Shown here in pieces: positions 1 through 11,057 of a DNA stretch of 64,000 nt (position 1 is the stretch's first letter; each line of letters opens with the position of its first letter). The stretch comes from Tubulanus polymorphus. Lineage: Eukaryota; Nemertea; Palaeonemertea; Tubulaniformes; Tubulanidae. Under the pieces are notes generated by a model. It saw nothing but the letters and a program-made list of their open reading frames with translations. It was not told where the DNA came from and searched no databases. The stretch covers positions 6,183,001-6,247,000 of the forward strand of contig NC_134031.1 in NCBI RefSeq assembly GCF_964204645.1, read 5' to 3'. The position numbers and the translations under genes are program-made.

Positions 1-286
1 TCAGCGCGTTGTTGCGTAATTCGGCTGCGATACTTTCGCGCGCCTGCTCGGCCGTCGTGTATCCGGATTTCACGATTATTTTCGTGACATCTTTGATTTT
101 GTCGGTGATTTCCCACCATTCTTCTAGCGACCAAATTTTCGCATAATCCTGATATCGAGGCGCCGGGTTTCCTAACGACTGATCGATCACCGCGTTCACG
201 AACGCCGTCTGTTTTTCCTCAGGACATTTTTCTATCATAGTCACGAGCGAATTTTCCCGCGATGACGCCGAATCTTCGGAAGCCAT
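1..286 (-). CDS. COMMD8: COMM domain-containing protein 8, N-terminal coding exon (partial)
   Basis: The minus strand is open from an ATG at 286 to the window edge, 95 codons plus one base. The protein begins MASEDSASSRENSLV. The stretch RYQDYAKIWSLEEWW followed by a helical segment aligns with the N-terminal region of COMMD8, which has YQDYHTVW then an EEW motif. COMMD proteins form the Commander/CCC complex that helps recycle endosomal cargo and also bind cullin ligases; COMMD8 is a cytoplasmic subunit. The C-terminal COMM domain lies beyond the window. The gene is transcribed away from the zinc-finger gene to its right. Assignment rests on remembered family sequence; another COMMD paralogue is possible but less likely. 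Confidence 0.72.
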   Translation of the reverse strand, partial: MASEDSASSRENSLVTMIEKCPEEKQTAFVNAVIDQSLGNPAPRYQDYAKIWSLEEWWEITDKIKDVTKIIVKSGYTTAEQARESIAAELRNNAL

Positions 287-1958
287 TTTCTGTTCAGTAG
301 TTGTTATAATTCTGCAACTGCAAGAATTAAAGAACAAAATTACCATTCTAGTTTTGTCGCTTCACATAAGAGTACCAGGTAAGTACCAGGTTTATCAGTT
401 TGATTACAGTTTAATAATGTTCCCACCTAGAGTAGTTAATTACCAGTAGGCCCTACCTAATTATTGGTGGTAAGCTTTTATAGTTTTATAATCAGATTGG
501 CTTACACAAACTTGTGAAAATATCCGATCATGACACTAAACCACAGACAGGTTACTGACTGGGTCCTTGTACAAAGGAACCACGGCACAAAGCCTAAGGC
601 CAGGCTCAAAATTTTTATATTTTTTGGCCCCAGTCGTTAAGAACTTAAGAACAGTGTGGATAGAGGATATCGTAGTCTGAATGCTGGTCGTTGTTCAGGT
701 GCAGATCCAGACTATCGCACATGCAGCACCTGCGGTAGCCGCAGTTTTTAAATGCCCTTGAAAAATTTATGTTTCGGGAAAAAAGTAAATAAAAGGGCAC
801 GCAATTCGTGAGCCATGAAAATAATTGCCTTTCTGTAGTAGGCCTAAAGCAAAATGTGAATGAAAATACATATTCCTCGAAATCAAAAAAGGCAATCTAA
901 GGCACTCTCCTTTGCTCAATAGGGCACTATTAAAAGATAAATTATTGTTGCTCTATAAGATTAATCGAAAAAGGGCAAATTTTGACGAAAATCTAAAAAA
1001 GGCACAAGCAAATTGAATGGCAGGCAAATTTAGTGGCATGATACCAATAAATGGCACTCAAAGACAAAGTCAAACTCGCTCACTGGGCATTAATACTGGG
1101 TTTTTTCAAAGTTGGTGCCTTTTTTCGCTGTTGTGCTGTAGTCATTGAATGGCCCTAGATCCGCACCTGAGCCCGTTGTTACAGGCTCTCTAACAACTGG
1201 CCAGGTACTAGACTAACGATACAGGGATCCAAAACATTTTATGCCAGGCTCCTATAAGCAGGTAAGTTTGGGAGCCACCCAAGGCCAAATTCTTGAAAAA
1301 GGATTGTGTTTACTGTTTTGGTGTACAAATTTTTGGGGGGTTTGTTGGTTTGTTAGAAGCAGGGGTTTTCTGGTAATGGTAAATCATTATTGCAAGCAGG
1401 AGGAATGTGACTATATTTCAGTAAATTAAGATATTCGTACTTAATCCGGGATCAATCTTGAGTCCGCCACAAAACACGAAAAATATTGAAATTGTCAAAA
1501 AAACTTAAACCCGGAAGTATTTTACTTCCTGGTTTGCTAGCTTACACCGCTTGGTGGCAGCACATTACGGATTAAAATTTACACAAAAATTATGCTTTTT
1601 TCCATGAAATTGGAGTATATGAATCGCTGATTACCGCTTTATATAAATAACAACATGTATTAGCATTAGTTCACGGGGTATATGGAATATCCAGTGAATA
1701 TTAGGTAGCTTAATAGTGAAAGACGGATTAAAGCACTGTTTGATTTTCTGCTGTCAAAAATCAATTCAATTCAAATTGACAAATGTTAACCAGTTTGTCC
1801 AAAAAACAAAAATATCGAGTTTACTTTATTCTTGGGCCTTTTGTATGCGATTTTGGTGCCAACCTTTAATATGAAAACTGTTGAACCCAATTAGAAAAAG
1901 ATTTTGTTGTGCAAATTGAATGGAAAAATATGTATCGAATCTGTCATTTTGTTTTCAG
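287..1958. other. Intergenic region between divergent COMMD8 and zinc-finger genes
   Basis: No convincing coding sequence. It must hold the COMMD8 promoter and probably an upstream non-coding exon of the zinc-finger gene, because an acceptor-like TTTTGTTTTCAG ends at 1958. The part from about 700 to 1170 is a degraded repeat rich in GGGCAC and GGCACT motifs; related sequence recurs near 32930-33245. Confidence 0.5.
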
Positions 1959-1987
1959 TGACACAAAAACATATTCGGCGTTTGATC

Positions 1988-4900
1988 ATGGAGCACAAGG
2001 CTGAAGAAAACTGCGGAGATTCCGACGGCAAATGCAATAGATCCTCCGACGATGAATTGGTTCATTTTTATGTTCAGACACGTTTAAGCGTCAAAACGTG
2101 GTTTACCGATTTACTCGCCGAATCATGTCTTGACGTGACATCATTCTTGAAACAATTACTACAAGCTTATATAGAGATTAAGCGACGCAGGTATGCTATG
2201 ACCCAGGTTATGGTGTCGAATTGGCGCTCTTCTGAGGATCTTTCAATTTGAAGTATAATAGCCAGGGGGCAGTAGTTGCTCAGAAGTTGGTTAGAGTTAA
2301 CCCGTGGATAGTTGTAAGTGACAATTAAAAGTTCATTGTTACTATGTTATCTTTAACGAACCTTTGAGCAACTGGCTCCAGAAATCCTGATTTATTCGAT
2401 TTAACCAAACCCTAAGGATAAGCAGCGCATGGCGAAATATTTTCTGGACTTACTAAGCTTCTCAAACACAAGCGGCTGTCGCAAGTTATTAAACTGCTCT
2501 GAATATTTGGTTTTCGCCTCACATGCTGCGTGTATCACTCTTAGATCAATATTTTGGCCAATATTTCAATATGAAAAACTTATTCATTTTACAGGAATAT
2601 GACAAAAGAAGTGCTAAGCTTTTTCAGACCCTATTGACTATTGAGCCTAAAGGTCCCAGTTTCACAAAGATGGAATTAACTCCTAAATTGATTTGACATT
2701 AACTGAATTAATGAAGAAATTGACTCTTTTTAAGTTTTTGTGAAACTGAACCGAGGTGCTCAACATGCAGATTATAATTTTAGTTAAAGGAAATTGAACA
2801 GTGACAGCCATACTTCATTCAGTATTATCATTCTGGTGTACTAATCACTACTTCCTTGTGTACAATAACATATGAGCATGAGTAGACCTATTTCGCGCCC
2901 TGGAGTCATCTATAAATTCCTGGTTGGAGAAAATGCAACAAGAATAGTTGTCTTGCCCAGGGACAGTACAATACCACGCAGCCCAAAACCTAGTCAGTAA
3001 CCTGAGGTGGACCTAGAGGGCTAATTTTGAAGAATTTGTCAAAGCCGCCCAAATGGTACTTTGATGTCCAAAAAAGCAATATGAAGCATACCCTGCACTG
3101 GAATGCACCAATTATCTTTGTTGACAAAATGAAATGGGCACTAAAAAATATCTGATGGACTTGTACAATCTTGCAAGTCCCCCAGGGTCTGCCCCTGGTA
3201 ACCAGGCTGTGGTTTAGTTACACGATCGGATATATTACAGCCTATCTGATATGAAAGCTTGCCACCAACGATTAGGTAGGCTAACTAACAACTCAAAACC
3301 TGGCATCTCAGAGTATGAATCATTTGACCACATGGAACATCATCTATTAGCTGTATGTATTTTTCAGAAATCGACTAAAGAATGATGTTGCGGTGAACAC
3401 TGAAAGAAGTGGTAACGTCATGTTGCCTCTGAGTCAAGATGAGTGTTCGAAGAATAACCATCGCATCTCGTCATCGACAGAAGTTGGTCGCGAAATCTAT
3501 AAATTGAAACGATTAACGAGACCGACCGTAGGTGTGCGAGGTAGATCTGTGAAACCAGTAGTCGAGGATCACGAACTGTCGGTTGAAACTATGAAGCGTG
3601 CAAACAATGAAATGCATAAAAAATCAACTCGGTTGAAAGAAAAAAAGTTAAATCGATTTCATGAAATACATGCAATGAAGAATGTCAATGACGTTTGCAA
3701 TGGTGATGCCGATGATTTTAGATTAAAGGAAAAGGTATTTTCTGGTGATGGTGGTGATCATAACCAAGATGGCGATATTGTTAATGCTGTAAATGGTAGC
3801 TATGATGAGTCTACTAGTAATACCAGCAACGTTGAGGTTCAGAAACAAACTCAAACTCCGGTTAGATTCGAGGGTAGGAAGTTGAGAAGTCGTAATCGCG
3901 AAACTACTGCCGGAAACTGTAAAAAGCCTTCTGAAAATGGCGAAAATTTAGAGTCAGATAAATGTATAGATTGCGGAGTCGAGGTCGTGCAATCAAATGC
4001 AGAACACGAAAATGTACAAAATCTCGATGAATCGACGGAATATCGATGTTCATCATGCGCGAAATCTGCGTTATCGACGCGCGATACCGACCACGGTCAG
4101 TGTTCGTATTGCGATTTCAAAGCGAAGTGGAAAAAAGATGTTCGAAAACACGTGAACGTCGTTCACCCGGAACGAGCCGCTGCTGCTGCGAAAAAACCGC
4201 GCGCGAAACTCGTTCACAAATGCGGAATTTGCGATGAAGAATATCCGACGAAGGCCGTGTTGAACAAGCATCGAATACTACGAAATCACCACGAACAGCG
4301 GCACGTTTGCGATCAGTGCGGCAAACTGTACGCGACGATGCGATATCTGCGCGATCACATATTCGCCGTTCACAACGAGAAGCGGTTGCGATGTCCGTAC
4401 GACGGGTGCGACGTGCGTTTCGCCAAAAAGCCGGCGATGCGGCAACACGTACGTCGCGTGCATTTACGCGTCAAGAAAATCGTCTGCCCGTACGACGGTT
4501 GCGCTTCGCGTTTCAATCAGAACAAAGACCTGAAGCAGCACGTCATCGTGCACCACACGAAAGAGCGTAATTACGCGTGCGAGCACCCGAACTGCGGGAA
4601 GTCGTTCAAAAATCAATACCACCTGACCGTTCATCGTCGCATTCACAGCGACGAGAAGCCGTTGAAGTGTCCGTACTGCGAGTACCGCGGCCGGCAGCGG
4701 AACTCGCTGAACGTACATTTGCGCAAGCACCAGAAAGAAGGCATGGACGTCGCGATACCTCGTTTCGAGGGCACCGGCCGTCGGAAAAAAGGATCGGAAA
4801 TAGAAACGCGTGCGCGTTCGAACGCGGGAGAAAAATCGTCGGACGCAATTTCCGATGGAGCGATAATTCCGCTGAAACCTGTGATTTCATTAGCAGACGG

Positions 4901-5354
4901 CAGTTCGGCTAAACACGATCAGTTGTATCAGCCGACTGAACCGGCTGATAATCGAAACAATCTATTCTTAGAGAATATTCGCAGTAATTTACCCACGTCG
5001 TCTCTATCTGGTACAGTTTTCAACAACGAAATAGAAACTTCGTTGTACAACGTGGGTAAGATGGTCCTCGGCAGCAGCGACAACGGTCTGGCGCCATTAA
5101 TCGTCGGCGCGGATAAGTCGGACGATAATAGGATATTGATGAATTCAGAATCCTATCTACCGGTGGTGCCATCCCAATGCGCCGTCGAGGTAACAACCTG
5201 CGGTATGAATCACAGCAACACGTACGATCCATTACGACATCTAGATGCCGAGCCTGTTTGCATGCCGCAGGTTATCATACAGAATCTCAGCAGTGTTCCT
5301 GTCGGTTACGCCGATATTAGTGAATCTTATACAACTGAATACCACCAAATGTAA
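1988..5354 (+). CDS. C2H2 zinc-finger protein, two coding exons
   Basis: Exons 1988-2190 and 3368-5354 join in frame (donor CGCAG/GTATGC, acceptor TTTTTCAG/AAATCG), giving about 729 residues. The N-terminal exon encodes a short helical acidic segment. Residues about 313-523 (4100-4730) hold seven C2H2 fingers in a row. Fingers four and five start CPYDGC, and an HSDEKP linker precedes the last finger, which carries RQRNSLNVHLRKH. Two isolated CxxC pairs lie just before the array (near 3963 and 4056). The C-terminal 200 residues are low-complexity and Ser/Asn-rich. Such proteins usually bind DNA in the nucleus. The last finger recalls the ZNF653/ZNF692/ZNF276 group, but I cannot settle orthology. 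An in-frame ATG at 3420 could be an alternative start. Confidence 0.85.
2656..2750. mobile_element. Short MITE with CAGTTTCACAAA ends
   Basis: About 95 bp in the zinc-finger intron is bounded by CAGTTTCACAAA and its complement TTTTTGTGAAACTG. A GTTTCAC-start motif also appears near 41274. Class unknown. Confidence 0.45.
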
Positions 5355-5412
5355 ATGAATCCTCAAGCGTAACGGTATCAATTTACTGTCTGCACTCAGA
5401 TATTTGATGCTG

Positions 5413-5418
5413 AATAAA
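5413..5418 (+). terminator. Polyadenylation signal of the zinc-finger gene
   Basis: AATAAA lies 58 bases after the stop codon at 5354, which implies a very short 3' UTR. Confidence 0.55.
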
Positions 5419-5439
5419 TCAGCATTCTTTCAATTTTCA

Positions 5440-6860
5440 GCGTTCCGGATCGAGTTCCACGATTGCGAGTTAAGATTTGATTCAGAGTTAAAACATTGAA
5501 ATTGAACTAATTTTAACTCGGAAGTTAACTTAAACTCACAACTGTGGAAGATATTCTTTAATTTCAAAAGAACTAACAGTAATAACTTGACTGCCACGCT
5601 TTTACGAAGTCTTTGTTTCATAAAGGGTTTGCCAGGCAGGGGGCGAATCCTGAATTGCAAGGGGTGGGCACTTTCTAGCCAAAATTTTTTTAAAACGTTT
5701 ATAAAAACATTTATAGTCTTCAAGTTGCTGTAATGTAGATAATGAGATCAGATGCCCTAAAAAGTCACTAAAATAAGTTCAGACTATTGAAATATTTTGG
5801 ATATTTTCTGGACTCCCCCTATAGACTTTGCGCCATCAGTACTCATTCAGCGGCAGCTATGAAGTATCTAGTTGCCCTTATTTTCTGCACCCCATTGAAG
5901 GAATCCTAGATCTGCCCCTGCCTGCCTGTAGATTTATACCTGTAGTAGCGGTATATATACCGGTACTGGCCATGTTAGAAAAAGCAGGGAACGTATCCAG
6001 TTTAGAATTGTGACTAGACTACTGTATTTCAAAACAAGCGGATTGATAAGCGGAATCTCGCAATGATCAGAAGTTTTATTCCCACAACTATTGTTGATGC
6101 ACTTGAAACTGTAGATCTTTGTAGACTGGCGAATGCCCTGGGGCCAGTCAGTTCCATAGTTAGACTTAACACTAGTCCAAGACCAATTAGGCCTACTTAG
6201 CTCTATAGCCAATCAAACAATTTTTAAGACCACAGTCTTACGATTTAAGACTACTTTTGGATTAAGAGGACGACTCTGGAACCTGTCCCTGCACATGAGA
6301 AAAGGTAATTTTGCTGCTTAAATTGCTCGTGTCAGTGATTTAATCATTGTTGTGCTTTCTTTTAGATTGTGTGTATGGATTTAAAATTATGAACTACGAA
6401 TTTTTATCTAGATTTAATCAGTGTTATATTTATTATTCCTATCTGATCGTATTTATTCAGGTAGGTATTTTCATGACAAAAGATGAATAATGTTTTTTTT
6501 TGGAATAACCCCTTTTTGGGTCAACTACTCCTAGTGCAGTCATTCTGAAGTTTAGATAAGGGATACCCTACTGAAGTTAAAACATTTGGTCAAGAAAGTT
6601 CAAAACTTAGATAGCATTACAATATTTATATGGTTCAATTTGACATAATTATTTTGATGTTTGCTAGTGTCAGAGGTGCTTATTTTATATATTGTAGAGT
6701 TTATGTTGAATATCAAATAAAATTCCATTTTGCTTTTTTGTTTTTAGGTTACTATTAACCATTGTATTCAAATGGATAATAAAAGATTTAATATAAATTG
6801 ACAAAAATGTTTTTATCGCGTCTTTTGAGATCCATATAGAGATAGCATGGGAAATTGAGG
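5440..6860. other. Intergenic spacer, no gene seen
   Basis: AT-rich sequence with fragments of dispersed repeats. The ACTCGGAGTTAAC-type repeat at 5455-5550 recurs near 21430 and 53760. No open reading frame looks coding on either strand. Confidence 0.5.
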
Positions 6861-6869
6861 ACTCGAACC

Positions 6870-7187
6870 ACACGCTATAATTCAGGCGAATTGAGGAGGG
6901 CGCGGTTTGAGTAAGGCCAATCAGCGATGAGTTCAGTGAACACACCCGCGGATGAATGAAACGTGATCTATTATTGGCGGGAAAGTTCATTCACAAACAC
7001 TATTTCACACGTGGCCCGCCGTTATTTACATCACGTGATTTACTATATCCGGTTCCGGGTTTCGCGTGTTCCCGTTCGGTTGAATATATTTTGACTGAAC
7101 CTCTCGGCTATAAACAAACATACTTAACAGACATACGGATTAATTCAACTAAATTACGACTTGTAATTAGTCGAATAAACAGTTCAG
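6870..7187 (+). promoter_or_regulatory. Candidate promoter and non-coding first exon of the SLC7A gene
   Basis: This stretch is richer in GC and CpG than its surroundings. It holds a GGCCAATC box (CCAAT), two CACGTG/TCACGTGA E-box-like sites and GGCGGGAAA, and ends at a strong donor, AGTTCAG/GTATGT (intron from 7188). The next plus-strand coding exon is the transporter ATG exon at 11058. A non-coding first exon here is inferred from the donor and composition; transcript data would be needed to prove it. Confidence 0.4.
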
Positions 7188-9121
7188 GTATGTGAAGACA
7201 TCATTTAGGGGTTTATTTCGTGTTTGTTAACGCGTTAAAATGATGAGATATGGTCGGTTGTTGTTAGCCGTTTGTTAATGTTCTTGGTTGGTGTTTTTTT
7301 TTTCGTGTCGGTGTCTGCCCGATCACTATCAGACTTTCGGAGCCGCGGTTGCTTGCATCATCCGTGTGTCTGTTGTTGTAAAAAAGTTTTGTAGTGTGCT
7401 GGTTACTTTGCTTCCTACTGACAAATTCATTGTCATTGATTTTTTTAAACGAATTAGAGAGGGCTACACACTACTTCGTCTTTTCAATTTCATCGTGTTG
7501 TGTTGTGTATAAATAAATGATATGTACGGGCTCAAGTCTCTTGAATTTTACTTACCAATGTCAGGTACAGAAACGTGCTGCAGAGCAGATCTTTTTTTGC
7601 ATTTACTTTCATCAGATGGCTGTACATAGTTGAAGATGTAGCCTATTGCCGTTTTTGTATTTTTATGACAAGTTTCAGTTTAGTAATCCGATAACTAACT
7701 ATGCCATCTAATGGGCTAATCGCAAGACATTGGAATTCCGGTTCTTCATATTCTGAGTGGGGTTCGTTATTGGTCTAGTGTTTTAGGATCTAGGCCTACA
7801 ATTAGGGAGTAAGAGGGTAGGATTTAGCGTATAGAGGTAAAGATTTGGTACATCTAGTAAAAGATTTACTGTAGGGGATGGGGAAATTTGTTGGTGGTTC
7901 TGTACGTGTAGGCTATAGTATAAGTTGAGTAGGCTTACATGTTCTTTAGGAGTCAGTAGGCCCTAAACCCTTGAATGAAAGCTCAAATCAAAGGAGCTGT
8001 CCCTGACCTGATAACCTAGTTTCGATACGGGTACCGGTCCTATAAAAGAAATCAGTGAATGGGGCTCTTATGAACGCTGTAGCAGCATCCCAACTTGACA
8101 GCACGTGAATGGCCCCTGTTGTCACATCCGATTCATATGTTTTAACTAAAATCAAAAATTCATAAAGGCTGTCTTTTCTATTTTTGCTAAAATTCATGAA
8201 GTTTTGGCAGTAAGCTAGTCAATTTAGATATTCCATGCCAGAAAGTCCACTGATTAAAGCATTGTCTTGTATAAGGTTTTATTATGCAGGATGATCAGTG
8301 GTAATTTGGGGGGAGAGGGACAGTGTTAGGCTATGTCATGCAGGGACGGATCCAGGATGTTCAAGGGAAGAACGCTGCTGGTCATCCCTCAGAAACTGTT
8401 GAAAAATTAGTCTATTCGTGATTGCTGAGTATTTTAAAGCAAGGCTTGGTCATCTCACGTAGCTTAGATTTACCCGGTGCTTTGAAATGTAAAATTGAAA
8501 AACCGATAGGCCTAATAAGGAAAAAGGGTCCAAGGGGGGGGGTCTAGCACCCAAAGCACCCCTTGGCTTTGCTCTCATGCAGGCCAATCTAGGCTAATTT
8601 TGGAGGGGGACGGACTCATGTAAGTTTTGAGGAATTTTATCATTGATTCTTCAAAAGAACATTGATCCTGGAATAATCATGGGTAGGCCTGTAGCAAGGA
8701 GATGCATGCATCTGTAATAGTATAGCGTGATGGACCTCCTTCATGGCCTCCTAAATAGGTTGCGTCGGGATATTATTTTTTCGTGGGCGTAATAGAATTT
8801 CGATGGATGATTTGTTCGTCTAGCCTAATACACGAATCAATATGATATGATATGATATTATTTTAGGCGTGCTGGTATATAACGTTCAGCGCGCAGCTGG
8901 CTTCCTACTATCTTATTAAACCATACTGTCTACAGCTGGTAGGCGGTAGAACAGTGCCGACAGTGAAAATACAGCACAACGCATCTACTGTTTTCCCTTG
9001 GTTCTTGCGATTCTTGATGCATGTCAGAATCATCAAAATTCACTTCTAGTTTCTTCCGCTCGTCGGGCAGCATGACCCTTGTGATGTGTCCTGGGCTAAT
9101 TCTTTCTTAGACAATGGCATC

Positions 9122-9361
9122 CAGGGCCAACTTCGGTTTTCGTAGCTAGTCGATTACTGATCGGAACTAATAACCGAACACACTCTAGTTCAGTCGTAAC
9201 GTATTTCACAGTGTCGGCCATCTTGAACCTAGGTCCAAACCGTAGCGACCGTGCTCAATTGCGTGGTCGACCATTTCCACACTATAGTTCCGACTAACGG
9301 ACATTCGGTTTCATGTAGTTCGACTATAGTCGACCAACTCAGATAACCGAAGGTGGCCCTG
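9122..9361. mobile_element. MITE with CAGGGCCAAC ends (hAT-like)
   Basis: A 240-bp element bounded by CAGGGCCAACTTCGGTT on the left and AACCGAAGGTGGCCCTG on the right, an imperfect terminal inverted repeat. The interior contains further TAGTCGA/TCGACTA palindromes. CAGGG termini are common in hAT elements, but I see no clear 8-bp target duplication. Confidence 0.5.
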
Positions 9362-10070
9362 ACCAATATAACCGTCTGTGTTGTGGAGTACCTAGATTCC
9401 TGAACTGGAACTCTTCTGGCTAGCCATTTCGGCGCATCGAAAGATCATGCGAGAAATTGTCTCCTCTTGTTAATTCGCTTTGTTTCGATATTACACGTTG
9501 GTAACAAACGTTTGAAATTTTAGTAACAATTTTCTTCGGCGCGCTAGGTTGACATTGCTCGAACATTTCTAATATAATTTTCACAAAACACCGATGGAGA
9601 GGATGAGAGGCTTTGCGTATTTTTTAACGGGTTGTATTGATAGCTGTAGGCACGATATCGTTTTTAATACAGTACGTGGTAGGATTCTTGGCCTATGTGT
9701 GATTATGTAATTGATCACAGCGTAAACGATGGTAGAGGCTTAAGGTAATGAGGACGATAGTCGGTAAATTGAATTTCGTAATTTCCTACTGAAAAACTTT
9801 CGGGAACGAAGCAACGTTGAAGCGCCGAAGTAGATTTCACTTCTTAGTAAATCCTCGATGGTTAATTCGCTATATATTAATTAAAGACGCACCTGACGAG
9901 TTTTGAAAAGCTTTCCCGTATTTAAAACCATCGATCCAAATCAACGCGCAAGACAAACCGGCGAGGAGGGCAAGAAGTTAAGCGTCGTAGTTAACCACTC
10001 GTCGAGTGGAGTGGGTGCGTGCGAACAATTCTTTTTAGCATTATATAACCGTGAAAAGTACTTGCAATAA

Positions 10071-10488
10071 CAGGGTTTCCAGTGGTCCTTCCAAGTCCTT
10101 CTTTTGGAAAAAGTTTGGACACACATCATCATTGTCCTGCTTTTTTTTTTTAATTCTAAGTCCTTCCTTTCGGTGAAAAAGTCCTTCCAAATTTGATTTT
10201 TATTATTCTGTGGCGTGCAATTTTGTCGCGAATACGACTGTTAGTGTTTTTCATTACCTAGGCCTGTTAATTCAATTGTCAGTAAGATTGGACATTGAGG
10301 TAAATTTGCGAAAATTTTTCCTTGAATGCGTCCTCAATTTAGTGGAAAGTACTTCTTCCTCCAGTCAAAAAGTCCTTTCTTCTGTGTCTAGAATTGCCGA
10401 AAAAGAAGTACTGAAAAAGGACTTCCGAAAAAGAAGTACTGAAAAAGGACTTACACATTTCTTTTTATCCTGGCCCCTGGAAACCCTG
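10071..10488. mobile_element. MITE with CAGGGTTTCCAG ends (hAT-like)
   Basis: About 418 bp runs from CAGGGTTTCCAG to CTGGAAACCCTG, a perfect 12-bp terminal inverted repeat. The inside is built of AAGTCCTT and AAGGACTT repeats, including two adjacent copies of a 26-bp unit near 10396-10452. Confidence 0.5.
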
Positions 10489-11057
10489 AATAATGACAAC
10501 CTTTTTCGTGAATCTAGAAATTTTTGCTGGAGAGTATATTTGGCCATGTTATGACCCGATCTGCATATAAGCCTATGTATTGTGTATATAATTATGCTTG
10601 CGTGGGTCACAGTCAGTATGAATAATCCGTGGTTATTGATATAATAAGGTTATACATGTGACAGTGCATTATACCGATATAGATTAGACTGTCTGACTGA
10701 TAGGTTAGCCTATATTATATATATAATTTTATATCTATATTTTTGAACTCCATCGATCATTTTAGGTTTAGATGCTCGGTTATATCTCTTATCCAGGCGT
10801 TGATATATTTCCCCTTTTGTTTGTCTTTGGACTTCATATTTCTGTTATCCGCGCTGAAAACCGTTTTCGAGTTAGGGGCCCGCAGATAATAATTCAAGTG
10901 GTAAACGATTAGGTTATTTTAGTACTTCAAGCGCGCATGATTCGTGTGACTTATTGTCACGAAACGCACGGTGTCATTTCTCATGATAGCCGATTTTACA
11001 TGATTCATCATTCTCAATTTTTTTTGTCGTCAGAAAAGCCACCCTCCACTACGCAAG

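Noticed and set aside
6860-6885. B-box-like GGTTCGAGTCC on the minus strand
   Set aside because: No A box at the right distance and no cloverleaf.
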